From assembly GCA_944380185.1 (NCBI GenBank), contig CALWGV010000038.1:124001-188000 (forward strand): DNA of 64,000 nucleotides, read 5' to 3'. A program made the translations under genes and the position numbers. This document shows positions 8,956 to 18,228 of this stretch, piece by piece; the first letter of the stretch is position 1, and each line of letters opens with the position of its first letter. Below the pieces are notes generated by a model, which was not told where the DNA came from, did no database searches, and saw nothing but the letters and a program-made list of their open reading frames with translations. This stretch comes from an uncultured Lachnospiraceae bacterium. GTDB lineage: Bacteria; Bacillota; Clostridia; Lachnospirales; Lachnospiraceae.

Positions 8956-8977
8956 TTAGCAAAAATTTTATTTTGCT
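8956..8977 (-). terminator. Possible terminator of the FtsX-type ABC operon
   Basis: On the minus strand AGCAAAA and TTTTTGCT can pair around a short loop, directly after the stop of the 8982-12656 permease. The stem is AT-rich and the following bases (AAAATG) do not give a long U run, so support is weak. Confidence 0.3.
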
Positions 8978-8981
8978 CGTA

Positions 8982-11900
8982 CTATTCCACACTTTTCAGA
9001 GCCTCCACCGGATCAATGGCATCCAGCGACCGGTTTGTAATCAGATCAATTACCAGGGCAAAGCCAAAGGATATTGCCGCGGCATACCCATAGCTTGGCG
9101 TATAAATGGTGACCGCAAGATAGATGGATGGCATATTCAGCACAAAAGTCAGCATAGAACTTAAGGCCTGACCCAGGGGCATTCCCAGCAAAATACCAAT
9201 CAGCGTCAAAATCAGAGTTTCTTTATTGACATACAGATGCACCTCCCGGTCATAAAAGCCCAGTACCTTGATCGTTGCCAGTTCCCGGCTGCGCTCCGAT
9301 ATATTGGTCGTGGACAGGGTAAACAGCACCGCAAAGGCCAGTCCAGCCGCCATCAGTATGATGATGTAAACGACCATATTAATCAGCGTGAAGGCCGCCG
9401 AAAAGTCTTCCTTCATCTCCTCCGTGCTCATACAGGAGACGACGCCGTCCCGGGCGGCAAGTTCGTCGGCAAAGGCCAGCTGATCCTCACCGGAAACCGA
9501 CAGCTTGACCAGCACACCGTTAGGCTTAAACTCTCCAAAGAGCTCCTCATAGACAGCCTGCGTCATATAGACGTTATTTCCAAGATAATTTTTCACCAGC
9601 TCAGAAACAACCGCTTCCGCCTGGGTCAGCTGCAGATTCTGCAGATACACCGTATCCCCCGCGCCGAAATCGAGCACCTGCGCTGCATTCTGCGTCACGA
9701 AAATGCCTCCGTCCGAAAGCCCGGTCTGTGTGCCCTCCGTACTCTCCAGGGTAATATAGCCCTCAAGGGACTCTCCCTGGGGTACGGCAATCAGCTGTAC
9801 CGCCTCCTCCTGTCCGTCGGCATTTTTAAGCGTCACCGTCTCCACCGCCACATTCAGATACGACGAAACATCTTCATCCTCCATGTAGGAGAGAAGCTTG
9901 TCATTATCTTCCGCAGCTGCGGCCGCCAGCACGTCATACTGATAGACCTCCTCGTACTGCTTCGGCATCAGCTCTGTCACGGAATCCTTCAAAGCGAAGC
10001 CGAACAGCAAAAGTCCCGTACAGCCCGCAATTCCTACGATAGTCATAATAAGTCTTTTTTTGTAGCGGAACAGATTGCGCGCCGTCACCTTGTTTAAGAA
10101 AGACAGCCTCTTCCACAGGGGAGTAATCCGCTCCAGCAATACCCTGGAGCCGGAGCGGGGCGTTTTGGGGCGCATCAGCTGAGCCGGTACATTTTTCAGC
10201 TCCGTCCGGCACGCCAGCACCGCCGCTCCCGCGATTCCCGCCGCAAACAGCGCCACGCCGCCGATACCGTACAGCGCGTCGAAGCGCAGATCATAATACG
10301 GCAGAACATACAAGGTCTCAAACACAAGGAAAAGTATCTTGGGCAGCACAACGAAACCCACAATATTTCCGAGAACGCCTCCGCCTAAGACAGCCGCCAG
10401 AGCGTAGAACACGTATTTTCGGCGAATTTCACTGTTGGTAAAGCCCAGTGCCTTATAGGTTCCAATCAGTCCTCTGTCCTCCTCCACCATGCGCGTCATG
10501 GTAGTGAGACTGATCAGAATCGCCACGATGAGAAATACCAGCGGAAATACAGCGGCAATGGCTTCAATCGAACCGGCATCGCTGTCCACATTGGCATAGC
10601 CGCTCAGGGAATTGCGCTCCTGCACATACCACTGCGTCATATCGATATCTTCTATCTCTGCCCTTGCATCGGCCAGCTCTTTGCGAGTCTCTTCCTTTGC
10701 CTCCTCATATTCCTGCTCGTTTTTCTCCAGCTCCTCCTCTCCGTCCAACAGCTCCTGTTCCCCATCTTTCAGCTCGGCCCGCCCATCTGCAATTTCTGCC
10801 CGTGCGCTCTCCTCCTGCTCTTCCAGCTCCTGCTCCCCCTCCTGCAGCTGTGTCGTATTTTCCGCTATTTGGGCGCGGCCCTCTTCAATCTGTTTCTTCG
10901 CCGCATCCAGCTGGGCCGCTCCCTCTTCAATCTGCTGCTTCGCCGCATCCAACTGGGCCTGGGCAGCGGCCGCCTCTTCCTCCAGGACCGCAAGCTGCCC
11001 GTCCAGCGTCTCCAGCATTGCATCCGCCTGACCGCTTCCCAGGGCCAGCTGCACTAAAGAATCCGGCAGGGCCAAAAGCTGCTGCTGCCTTTCCTGCAAG
11101 GCGGCCAGCTCCTGCTCATACCCCTCCGCCTCCGGGTCCAGCACCGCTATCTGCTGCTCGATCTGCGCAAGGGCAGCGCTCTGCACCGGCGAAAAAGCAG
11201 AAAGAAATGTCTCCTTCGCTTCTGCCGTCTGCTCCTCCACAGCTGCCAAAGCCTGCTCAGTCTGAGCCTGAAGCTCTGCCAGCTGGGCGGCAGCCTGGGC
11301 GTACTCGTCGGACGATTCATCCAGGGAGGCCATCTGCTCCTGAAGCTGGGCCTGCTGGAACTGTAGGCTGCTGACGGGAAGATAGGCCTCCTTGGCGGCT
11401 GCCAGATAAGCCTCCCAAGCCTCCTGGGGCCACGCCTCGCCAAACTGCTCCGACACCGCCTTTACCTGTTCGGTCAGCTCTGTCTGCGCGCTTTCCGTCT
11501 GATTCCGACTCTCCTCCAGCCGGCTGCGCGCTGCCGCAAGCTGCTCCTGGGCCTGAGCCTGCTGCTGTTCCAGCTGGGTCCGTGCCTGGGCAAGCTTTCC
11601 TTCCTCGTCTGCAATCGTTTTCTCCGCCTCGTCAAGCTGCGCGCTGCCCTCCGCAAGCTGCGCATACCCGTCCTCTATCTCCTGCCTTGCCTGAGCAAAG
11701 GCCTCACCTGCCTCCTTTTCGGCAGTGTCCAGCTCCTCCTCGCCGTCCCGGAGCTCCTGCCAGCCATCCTCGATCTCTGCCTTTGCATCGGCCAGCTCCT
11801 GATCGATTTCGTCAAATTTGTCGTCGGCCTCCTGTTGTGCATCGGCCAGCTTCTCATATGCCTCTCCGGTAACGGAATCATAGCGCGCCTGCTCCCGCTG

Positions 11901-12656
11901 CTGCTGAATCTCGCTCTCAATCACCTCTACAACCTGATCGACATAGGTCTCATATTCGTCCGAATAGCAGAACATGCTGTCGCTGCCGACTAATTTCAGA
12001 TAGACTTCCGTGTAAATTTCACTGTTTACCGCCTGCGGCAGCACAAAAAACGTATACTTCGTGCCCGCCGTATTGCGAAAGGACACGGCGCCCTCCGGAT
12101 TGTTGATATCCGCAGGGTCAATTACCACAGCCGTAATCGTATACGTCTCATTTGCAAAAACCGGCTCTTCCCCCTCTTCCTCCTCGTCCTCCTCGTCCGT
12201 CTCAAAGGTCAGCGTATCCCCGATCTGCTTGCCGGATGCATGGAGGTAATTCTCCGTAACCGCCACCTCATCCGCATTCTGCGGCAGCTGGCCCTCGATT
12301 ACATAGGGGGCATTCATCCCCGACTCACTGAGCGTCTTTACCTGGACCGCCTGCCGCCCGCTCTCCACAGCCGCATATACCGTGGCACTGCAGGCCCCTT
12401 CCGCCGTATCCACGTCTTCCAGAGAGGCCAGGGCATCCACATCTTCCTCTGTCAGCCCGAGGGTAGAAACCACTGAAATATCATACAGCCTCTGCTCATC
12501 AAAAAAACGATCCGCACTGTACCGCAGATCATCGCAGGCGATATTTAAACCCGCCAGTATGGTAACGCCAAGGGCCGTAATCAGAGAAATGGAGATAAAC
12601 CTCTTCTTCCCCCTTGCGATTGTTCTCCCGATGTCCTTATTCAATGTCTTCTTCAT
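8982..12656 (-). CDS. FtsX/MacB-like ABC permease with long extracellular coiled coil
   Basis: A 1224-residue permease. TM1 is at about residues 20-45 (FISISLITALGVTILAGL), with an extracellular domain up to about 230. A very long coiled coil, rich in Ala, Gln, Glu and Lys, runs to about 680. Two FtsX units follow: one with VFPLVFLIVAILISLTTMTRMV and the EEDRGLIGTYKALGF motif, and a C-terminal one with RSRELATIKVLGFYDREVHLYV. LGF motifs after a cytoplasmic Glu-rich turn are the usual contacts with the ATPase. The start at 12656 follows the ATPase stop by four bases and removes 14 unlikely residues. This large type acts in export or in extracellular mechanotransmission; substrate unknown. Confidence 0.9.
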   Translation of the reverse strand: MKKTLNKDIGRTIARGKKRFISISLITALGVTILAGLNIACDDLRYSADRFFDEQRLYDISVVSTLGLTEEDVDALASLEDVDTAEGACSATVYAAVESGRQAVQVKTLSESGMNAPYVIEGQLPQNADEVAVTENYLHASGKQIGDTLTFETDEEDEEEEGEEPVFANETYTITAVVIDPADINNPEGAVSFRNTAGTKYTFFVLPQAVNSEIYTEVYLKLVGSDSMFCYSDEYETYVDQVVEVIESEIQQQREQARYDSVTGEAYEKLADAQQEADDKFDEIDQELADAKAEIEDGWQELRDGEEELDTAEKEAGEAFAQARQEIEDGYAQLAEGSAQLDEAEKTIADEEGKLAQARTQLEQQQAQAQEQLAAARSRLEESRNQTESAQTELTEQVKAVSEQFGEAWPQEAWEAYLAAAKEAYLPVSSLQFQQAQLQEQMASLDESSDEYAQAAAQLAELQAQTEQALAAVEEQTAEAKETFLSAFSPVQSAALAQIEQQIAVLDPEAEGYEQELAALQERQQQLLALPDSLVQLALGSGQADAMLETLDGQLAVLEEEAAAAQAQLDAAKQQIEEGAAQLDAAKKQIEEGRAQIAENTTQLQEGEQELEEQEESARAEIADGRAELKDGEQELLDGEEELEKNEQEYEEAKEETRKELADARAEIEDIDMTQWYVQERNSLSGYANVDSDAGSIEAIAAVFPLVFLIVAILISLTTMTRMVEEDRGLIGTYKALGFTNSEIRRKYVFYALAAVLGGGVLGNIVGFVVLPKILFLVFETLYVLPYYDLRFDALYGIGGVALFAAGIAGAAVLACRTELKNVPAQLMRPKTPRSGSRVLLERITPLWKRLSFLNKVTARNLFRYKKRLIMTIVGIAGCTGLLLFGFALKDSVTELMPKQYEEVYQYDVLAAAAAEDNDKLLSYMEDEDVSSYLNVAVETVTLKNADGQEEAVQLIAVPQGESLEGYITLESTEGTQTGLSDGGIFVTQNAAQVLDFGAGDTVYLQNLQLTQAEAVVSELVKNYLGNNVYMTQAVYEELFGEFKPNGVLVKLSVSGEDQLAFADELAARDGVVSCMSTEEMKEDFSAAFTLINMVVYIIILMAAGLAFAVLFTLSTTNISERSRELATIKVLGFYDREVHLYVNKETLILTLIGILLGMPLGQALSSMLTFVLNMPSIYLAVTIYTPSYGYAAAISFGFALVIDLITNRSLDAIDPVEALKSVE

Positions 12657-12660
12657 GCTG

Positions 12661-13362
12661 TCACCATTCAATTTCTGCGATTGGGGTCGGGCGCTCATTA
12701 AGCTTCATCTCCGTCACCTTTCCGCTCTTAAACCGGATCAGCCGGTCTGCCATGGGCGCAAGGGCAGAATTATGCGTAATAATCAGCACCGTAATCTTAT
12801 CCTTTCTGCAGGTGTCCTGAAGCAGCTGCAGAATCTGTTTTCCCGTATTGTAGTCAAGAGCACCCGTGGGCTCATCGCACAAAAGTATTTTGGGATTCTT
12901 GGCGATCGCCCTTGCGATGGATACGCGCTGCTGCTCTCCGCCGGAGAGCTGTGCCGGAAAATTATCCTTTCGGTCTGCCAGTCCTACTTTATCGAGCATC
13001 TCCGCCGCATTCAGGGAGTCCTTACAGACCTGCGCCGCCAATTCCACATTTTCCAGGGCCGTCAGATTGGGCACCAGATTATAAAACTGAAAGACAAAGC
13101 CGATATCCGTGCGCCGGTACCCAATCAGCTGTTTTTTGTTATACTTCGTAATGTCCTTTCCATCCACCAGAATCTGGCCCGAAGTCGGCACGTCCATGCC
13201 TCCCAGGATGTTGAGAGCCGTTGTCTTGCCCGCCCCCGATGAGCCCAAGATAACTGCAAGTTCCCCCTTCTCCACAGAAAAGCTGGCGTCATCCAGAGCC
13301 CGAATGGACGCCTCTCCGTTTCCGTACGCTTTAACAATATGATTAAATTCTATATAGGCCAT
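12661..13362 (-). CDS. ABC transporter ATP-binding protein (LolD/MacB-type)
   Basis: A 233-residue ATPase with Walker [10 protein letters not shown], the Q-loop in [18 protein letters not shown], the signature [14 protein letters not shown], Walker [13 protein letters not shown] and an H-loop in [11 protein letters not shown]. These match the LolD/SalX subfamily that works with FtsX-fold permeases, the next gene downstream. The ATG at 13362 with AGGAG about ten bases upstream is chosen over an in-frame ATG nine codons earlier. The promoter TTGATA-18-TATACT is 45 bases upstream. A broken tetR gene faces it. Confidence 0.93.
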   Translation of the reverse strand: MAYIEFNHIVKAYGNGEASIRALDDASFSVEKGELAVILGSSGAGKTTALNILGGMDVPTSGQILVDGKDITKYNKKQLIGYRRTDIGFVFQFYNLVPNLTALENVELAAQVCKDSLNAAEMLDKVGLADRKDNFPAQLSGGEQQRVSIARAIAKNPKILLCDEPTGALDYNTGKQILQLLQDTCRKDKITVLIITHNSALAPMADRLIRFKSGKVTEMKLNERPTPIAEIEW

Positions 13363-13406
13363 ATCTCCACACTCCTGATAACTGAACACCTTGTTGAATA
13401 TTTCTC

Positions 13407-13436
13407 AGTATACAGTTTTTCTTATCCCTTTATCAA
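13407..13436 (-). promoter_or_regulatory. Promoter of the LolD/FtsX-type ABC operon
   Basis: On the minus strand TTGATA (13431-13436), 18 bases, then TATACT (13407-13412) preceded by TG. The palindrome ATTGTTGAACAAT (13454-13466) lies just upstream and a related half, CTTGTTGAATATT, lies on the start-codon side. Both could be TetR-type operator halves. Confidence 0.7.
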
Positions 13437-13461
13437 TAGACATTCTGCGAAAAATTGTTGA

Positions 13462-13632
13462 ACAATCTGTGATTATGAGATGAAGCTGCTGGCAGAATTT
13501 TATCTCTCCGGCACCCTTGCCGTCGTCTCCCAGTGGCTGCAGGACCCGCAGATGCCTTTGGAAGAGATGATTCATTTCATGGTCACGGAGACAGTCTCCC
13601 ACGCCTCATCAAAAAAGGCAGGCCCCCTTTAA
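13462..13632 (+). pseudogene. TetR-family regulator remnant (C-terminal piece only)
   Basis: About 57 residues are open from 13462 (ATG at 13480). The translation, MKLLAEFYLSGTLAVVSQWL followed by QDPQMPLEEM and IHFMV, matches the last helices of TetR-family proteins (FY.gG..a...W...g....PeE). The DNA-binding N-terminal half is absent: the frame is closed by TGA at 13459, inside the palindrome ATTGTTGAACAAT. Divergent tetR genes are common beside LolD/FtsX-type exporters, so a regulator of the adjacent ABC operon has probably been destroyed by deletion. A fragment this short could not act as a repressor. Confidence 0.65.
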
Positions 13633-13645
13633 GAAGGGTCCTGCC
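13611..13645 (-). terminator. Intrinsic terminator of trmL operon
   Basis: GGCAGG-(C)CCCCTT pairs with AAGGGT-CCTGCC, and the minus strand continues with T6. It overlaps the stop codon of trmL on one side and the end of the tetR remnant on the other. Confidence 0.8.
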
Positions 13646-14135
13646 TCCAATGCAGTCTGTGCAGCTGTCCCTGTGTCTGCATTCCGGCAAAATTCTGCTG
13701 GCGCAGAGCTTCATAAACCATAATTGCCACCGAATTGGAGAGATTCAGGGAGCGAATATCCGGATTCATGGGAATCCGCACCGCTGTATCCTCGTAGTCC
13801 AGCAGAATTTCCTCGGGGATGCCGGCGCTCTCCTTGCCGAACATCAGGTAGCAGTCCGGCTCATAAGAGATCTCCGTGTAGATATGGCGTCCCTTGGTGC
13901 TGGCCATATAGATTTTGGCTCCGGGATTGCGGGCCAGAAAATCTTCAAAATCATCATACACCGTCACATCCAGATGAGGCCAGTAGTCCAGTCCGGCCCT
14001 CTTTAGCTGTTTTTCCTCCAGCGAAAAGCCCAGAGGTCTGATCAGGTGCAGTCTTGAACCGGTGGCCACGCATGTGCGGCCGATGTTTCCCGTATTGGCC
14101 GGAATCTCCGGCTCGTGAAGCACCACATTAAGCAT
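13629..14135 (-). CDS. trmL: tRNA (cytidine(34)-2'-O)-methyltransferase TrmL
   Basis: SPOUT-class methyltransferase that 2'-O-methylates the wobble base of tRNALeu isoacceptors using SAM. The 168 residues give the short YibK form with no RNA-binding extension. Visible motifs are LHEPEIPANTGNIGRTC at the N-terminus (motif 1, with Asn-Thr-Gly-Asn), LMFGKESAGIPEEIL (motif 2) and IPMNPDIRSLNLSNSVAIMVYEALRQQ (motif 3, knot). The ATG at 14135 lies inside the end of the upstream aminotransferase gene, with GGTGA at normal spacing. A longer form starting at 14174 would add 13 unsupported residues. Confidence 0.95.
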   Translation of the reverse strand: MLNVVLHEPEIPANTGNIGRTCVATGSRLHLIRPLGFSLEEKQLKRAGLDYWPHLDVTVYDDFEDFLARNPGAKIYMASTKGRHIYTEISYEPDCYLMFGKESAGIPEEILLDYEDTAVRIPMNPDIRSLNLSNSVAIMVYEALRQQNFAGMQTQGQLHRLHWRQDPS

Positions 14136-15315
14136 GGACTTCACCGTCCCGTCCGCCGGAAAGTCTCTCCACAAAACGGCCTACTCTCGTCAGCGCCTCT
14201 TTCAGATTTTCCAGCGAATAGGCATAGGAAATGCGGATAAAGCCCTCGCCGCAGTCGCCGAAGGCGGACCCCGGCACCACAGCCACCTTCTCCTCCTGCA
14301 AAAGTCTGGTGGCAAAGGCTTCGCTGCTCATCCCGAAACGACTGATATTGGGAAATACATAGAAAGCCCCCCTGGCCTCAAAGCAGGGCAGCCCCATCTC
14401 ACGGAGAGTATGGAGCAGATAACGGCGGCGCCCATCGTAGGCCTCCCGCATCTTCGCCACATCGTCGTCTCCATAGCGCATGGCCTCCACCGCCGCGTAC
14501 TGACTGGTGGTAGGCGCGCACATAATGGCATACTGATGAATTTTGACCATCTCCGCGATGAGATCGGCAGGACCGGCCGCATACCCCAGACGCCAGCCTG
14601 TCATGGCATAGGACTTGGAAAAGCCGTTGATGACAAGAGTTCTCTCCTTCATTCCGGGGATAGAGGCGATGGACACATGCTCCTGTCCGTAAGTCAGCTC
14701 CGAATAAATCTCATCGGAGAGAACAAAAATATCCTTCTCAATCAGGACCCTGGCAACAGCCTCCAGATCCTCCCTCTCCATGATGGCTCCTGTGGGATTG
14801 TTGGGAAAGGGCATCACCAGAATCTTGGTCTTGTCCGTAATGGCGGACAAAAGCTGCTCCGGCGTGAGGCGGAACTGGTTCTCCTCCTTCAGCTCCACGA
14901 TCACCGGCACGCCGTCGGCCAGAATGCAGCAGGGCTCATAGGATACATAGCTGGGCTGAGGAATCAGCACCTCATCGCCGGGGTTTAAGATAGCCCGCAT
15001 GGCAACATCGATGGCCTCGCTGCCTCCCACTGTCACCAGCACCTCGCGGTCCGCATCATAGTCCAGACCCAGACGGCGCTTTAAGTAACGGCATATTTCC
15101 ACCTTCAGCTCCTTCAGTCCCGCATTGGAGGTGTAGAAGGTCTTGCCCTTTTCTAGGGAATAAATCCCCTCCTCCCGAATATGCCAGGGAGTATCAAAAT
15201 CCGGCTCGCCCACACCCAGTGAGATGGCGTCCGGCATCTCGCTCACAATATCAAAAAATTTGCGGATTCCCGAGGGCTTCAAGCCCACGCTCTTATCAGA
15301 CAGAAAATTTCTCAC
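14128..15315 (-). CDS. PLP-dependent aminotransferase (class I/II)
   Basis: A fold-type I aminotransferase of 395 residues. The N-terminal pattern SLGVGEPDFDTPWHIREE and YTSNAGLKELK are family signatures. PNNPTGAIM supplies the Asn, DEIYSELTYG the Asp/Tyr that hold PLP, and NGFSKSYAMTGWRLGY the lysine that forms the Schiff base. RISYAYS near the C-terminus holds the carboxylate-binding Arg. It is four bases overlapped with the Lrp regulator upstream and eight with trmL downstream. The neighbouring regulator suggests amino-acid dependent expression. Substrate (aspartate, aromatic or branched-chain) is not determined. Confidence 0.92.
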   Translation of the reverse strand: MRNFLSDKSVGLKPSGIRKFFDIVSEMPDAISLGVGEPDFDTPWHIREEGIYSLEKGKTFYTSNAGLKELKVEICRYLKRRLGLDYDADREVLVTVGGSEAIDVAMRAILNPGDEVLIPQPSYVSYEPCCILADGVPVIVELKEENQFRLTPEQLLSAITDKTKILVMPFPNNPTGAIMEREDLEAVARVLIEKDIFVLSDEIYSELTYGQEHVSIASIPGMKERTLVINGFSKSYAMTGWRLGYAAGPADLIAEMVKIHQYAIMCAPTTSQYAAVEAMRYGDDDVAKMREAYDGRRRYLLHTLREMGLPCFEARGAFYVFPNISRFGMSSEAFATRLLQEEKVAVVPGSAFGDCGEGFIRISYAYSLENLKEALTRVGRFVERLSGGRDGEVHA

Positions 15316-15794
15316 GGCGTCACTAACATCCTTTCATCCTTCGGCTTCTCGGCCAGAATTGTTCCATGCTCCTTGTACTTTTTCAGCACGAAATGCGTAG
15401 CCGTGCTGAGCACTGAATCCAGGGTGGCCAGCTTCTCCGACACAAACCGGGAGACCTCCCGGAGCGTCTTGCCGTCCAGAATCACGGTGAAATCGTAGCC
15501 GCCGCTCATCAGATATACTGTCTCCACTTCCTCGTAGCGATAGATCCGCTCGGCCAGCTTATCAAAGCCCATACCGCGCTGAGGGGTTACCCGCACTTCA
15601 ATCAGGGCAATAACCTTCTCCTCCGATGTGTTTTCCCAGTTGATCATCGTGTGATAGCCGCAGATAATGTTCTCCTTCTCCATCTCGGCAATCTCGTTGG
15701 CCACCGTAACTTCATCGGTGCCCAGCATCACCGCCAGCTCCTTCAGATCGATCCGGCTGTTTTTTTCCAGCATCCACAGTATTTTTTCTCTCAT
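15312..15794 (-). CDS. Lrp/AsnC family transcriptional regulator
   Basis: A 160-residue regulator with an N-terminal winged helix-turn-helix (residues 1-60, MREKILWMLEKNSRIDLKEL then VTVANEIAEMEKENIICGY) and a C-terminal RAM domain (about 70-140) for ligand binding and oligomerisation, including TVYLMSGGYDFTVILDG, the usual G.yD.. block. It is translationally coupled to the aminotransferase it precedes (ATGA overlap), so it probably senses an amino acid related to that enzyme. Confidence 0.92.
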   Translation of the reverse strand: MREKILWMLEKNSRIDLKELAVMLGTDEVTVANEIAEMEKENIICGYHTMINWENTSEEKVIALIEVRVTPQRGMGFDKLAERIYRYEEVETVYLMSGGYDFTVILDGKTLREVSRFVSEKLATLDSVLSTATHFVLKKYKEHGTILAEKPKDERMLVTP

Positions 15795-15815
15795 ACCTGC
15801 CCATCCTTTCCTGTT

Positions 15816-16406
15816 TTATATATTATACAGCGGCATATCTGCGCCGATGCGCTCCAGTTCATCGGGCCCAGGACGATTCAGGCAGCTCTTCGTCTGCCCG
15901 TGCAGCAGGAGCTTATCCCGGCCGACGGTCAGCTCGCCGATCACCTGCGCCGCTATACCTCTCTCCCGCAAAGCGCGGCTGATCTTCCCTCCGTTTTCAC
16001 CGGCAATAAGGAGGCAGCCTCCGCTTCTGAGCCAATAGGGATTAACCCCCCATACTTCGCAGACCTCCACCGTCTCCTGGCGAAGAGGAATGCAAGTCAG
16101 GTCCACGGAGAAACCGGTCCCCCACTGCCCGGCAATCTGCCACAGGGCACGAAACAGGCTCTCCCCTTCTATCCGATAGACCAGCGTTTTCTCCTGCGGT
16201 ACATCCGAGATGTCCTCAGAAATGAGCTGCGCATAAAGCTGTCTCTGTCTCTCCCAGACGCTTACGGCATTCTCCAAGAGCTCCTGAGGCAGCCCTCTTA
16301 GCTGTCCGCGAAAATTTCTGATCATCGCGGCCGTTCCGTCCAGCGCCATATAACCGGCCATCACCAGCTCTCGTCCGGCGAGATCCCCTCTCCTCCCTTT
16401 TTCCAT
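15816..16406 (-). CDS. HypE-like protein lacking the N-terminal ATP-binding half
   Basis: The 196 residues start at the junction between the two domains of the HypE/AIR synthase fold (GRELVMAGYMALDGTAAMI, compare the V.TG..G.EGTA region in HypE-type proteins). The rest is an AIRS C-terminal domain, including NPYWLRSGGCLLIAGENGG and GIAAQVIGEL. The N-terminal domain carrying the AIRS dimer and ATP site is missing. HypE's functional C-terminal Cys (ending PxxC) is not present; the protein ends MPLYNI. It may be a stand-alone regulatory or sensory relic. The ATG at 16406 follows GAGG at suitable distance. Confidence 0.6.
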   Translation of the reverse strand: MEKGRRGDLAGRELVMAGYMALDGTAAMIRNFRGQLRGLPQELLENAVSVWERQRQLYAQLISEDISDVPQEKTLVYRIEGESLFRALWQIAGQWGTGFSVDLTCIPLRQETVEVCEVWGVNPYWLRSGGCLLIAGENGGKISRALRERGIAAQVIGELTVGRDKLLLHGQTKSCLNRPGPDELERIGADMPLYNI

Positions 16407-16548
16407 CGTTTTCCTCGTTTCTCACAAAATATGGCAAAGAGGCCGATGTAGACAGAGTTTCTCCGTCCAAACACCGCCTCCTGTATAAACACTCCTTGTT
16501 AAAGTGCGCCTCCCCTTTCCGGCCATCCGGTCGGCGCCGTCTGCTGCG

Positions 16549-18078
16549 TCACTGCCCTTCCGGCTGGCTCTCCTGGCCGGAGTCCGTCTCGGTCGGTGCC
16601 GCCGACGTCTCCGGCGGCTGTTCAGCTGCGGCAGTGCCTACGCGAATCTTGGCCGGCGAAGCGCGATACCGGTCCGTGTGCAGAAGCGTGGTCTCCACCA
16701 CCTGTCCATCGACGAGCACCTGTTTGTACAGGGCAGCCTTAATGGCATCGTAGGCATCCTGATCCGTCACTGTCGTTCCCGCCGGGAGGGAAGGATCCTC
16801 CGTGTATATGGGATCGCCGGGGCTGACCCGGCTGATAATCTCGTTGTAGTAGACGACCTCCCGGTTGTCCGGCCGGTCATCCTTGCCCCACAAGGCCGTA
16901 TACAGCTTGCCTCCTTCTGCCCAGGCCTCCACGTACACCGGATAATCTGTGGAGTTCATAAAGCTCAAATCCTTGCTTCCCTCGGACTGAGCCGAGTCGA
17001 AGCCAGGCTCCGCGTAGGTGACGGTCATGGAATGGGGCGATCTGGTCAGCACCTTGAGCTCCGCTTTAAGGAGTGCATTATAGAGGGTCGTCGAAATCTG
17101 GCAGATTCCTCCGCCGATGGAGTCCACATAGCCGCCGTCTGCATAAGCAATGGCCGCACGATAACCGTTCTCCTCCGTACAGGGATAGAGATAATCATAC
17201 AGCGAGAGAGTCTCTCCCGGCAGCAGAACCACTCCGTCGATAAAACCTGTCCCGTTGACCAGATTCTGGCTGCGGTCTGCACTGTTCGCGTTGTAGGTGG
17301 TGAAATGTTCTCCCAGGCAATCCTGTATGAGCAGAAGCTCCTCCTCTTTATATTTGGGCTCCGTCTCCGTCACTACGGCCTCCACGAGAAGGTTTCCTCC
17401 CTCATATTCCTCCGTCACGGCCTGCTGCACTTTTTTCAGCGTAGCCTCCACGTCCACCGCAAAGCCGTTGGCAGAAGAAGACACGGCAAAACCGTCTCCG
17501 CTTCTGCTGATGACAGCGTCTACCGCCTCCCTGTCCCGCTCGCCGGCCTGCTCGATGAGATAGGCCCGCAGCGCTTCTTCGTCTATGGAGTAGCTGAAGG
17601 GGAGAATCTCTTCCTCCCTGGCGATACGCGATTCCTCCTGATAACGTTCCAGCACATTGCCAGACCTGGCGCAGGCCAGGGCCTCGTCGACCACCTCCGG
17701 ATTATCCCAGGCGATACCCAGCTCATCAAAGCCGATCTCTGCACTGTCTCCGCCAAAATCCAGGCGCAGACTTCCCTCCGCATAGGCCGCAAAGTAGTCC
17801 TCCACTGCCGCCTCCGCCTCTTTACGGTCGAGGCCCCCCACATCCACATCGCCTATCCGCACACCGTACACAATAGTGCCGCCGGCATTCTTTTTCTCTC
17901 CGCCTGCGGTTTCCGCCGTCTCTCCGGCCTCTCCGCTCTCAGCCGCATTGGCCGGATCGGCAGCCGTCTGTCCCGCCGACAGCAGGCCGGCAGTCCGGTT
18001 TCGCCTCACCTGGGAAAAACCCATCAGACAGAACGCGGCGAGAACAAGCAAAATAAGACCAATCTTCTTTCCTCTCAT
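16549..18078 (-). CDS. VanW domain protein with YoaR-type peptidoglycan-binding domains (copy 1)
   Basis: An exported protein of 509 residues with an N-terminal membrane/signal helix (RGKKIGLILLVLAAFCLMGF). Two YoaR-like PG-binding domains follow (first with VGGLDRKEAEAAVEDY and LGIAWDNPEVVDEA; second with SANGFAVDVEATLKK). The VanW core is near residues 275-400: YNANSADRSQNLVNGTGFI, LLPGETLSLYDYLYP, GGGICQISTTLYNALLKAEL and RSPHSMTVTYAEPGFDSA. The C-terminus is Pro/Thr/Glu-rich. The start at 18078 has GAGGAG at good spacing. The role is in the cell wall; VanW biochemistry is not established. It is the third of three tandem paralogs. Confidence 0.9.
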   Translation of the reverse strand: MRGKKIGLILLVLAAFCLMGFSQVRRNRTAGLLSAGQTAADPANAAESGEAGETAETAGGEKKNAGGTIVYGVRIGDVDVGGLDRKEAEAAVEDYFAAYAEGSLRLDFGGDSAEIGFDELGIAWDNPEVVDEALACARSGNVLERYQEESRIAREEEILPFSYSIDEEALRAYLIEQAGERDREAVDAVISRSGDGFAVSSSANGFAVDVEATLKKVQQAVTEEYEGGNLLVEAVVTETEPKYKEEELLLIQDCLGEHFTTYNANSADRSQNLVNGTGFIDGVVLLPGETLSLYDYLYPCTEENGYRAAIAYADGGYVDSIGGGICQISTTLYNALLKAELKVLTRSPHSMTVTYAEPGFDSAQSEGSKDLSFMNSTDYPVYVEAWAEGGKLYTALWGKDDRPDNREVVYYNEIISRVSPGDPIYTEDPSLPAGTTVTDQDAYDAIKAALYKQVLVDGQVVETTLLHTDRYRASPAKIRVGTAAAEQPPETSAAPTETDSGQESQPEGQ

Positions 18079-18228
18079 TTTGTTGACTCCTCTGCATTTT
18101 CTTTTACTCCGTGCCACCTGTTCCCGGTTATCTTCTCGATAACTTTATCTCGCGTCTGTCTTCGAATAGTTTTCCCGCAGTATTTCTATTGCTTTGCTTA
18201 TCTTAGCTTATGTCAGTCTTGACTTATC

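Noticed and set aside
10612..11872. Pro- and Ser-rich plus-strand frames opposite the ABC permease coiled coil
   Set aside because: They arise from repeated Gln/Glu/Ala codons of the coiled coil read backwards. No start signal.
13405..13602. Minus-strand frame of 65 residues at the ABC-trmL junction
   Set aside because: It is the antisense of the tetR remnant and includes the ABC promoter.
16216..16470. 84-residue frame overlapping the HypE-like gene start
   Set aside because: It is an out-of-phase reading; its Arg/Glu-rich sequence has no similarity to the missing HypE N-terminal domain.
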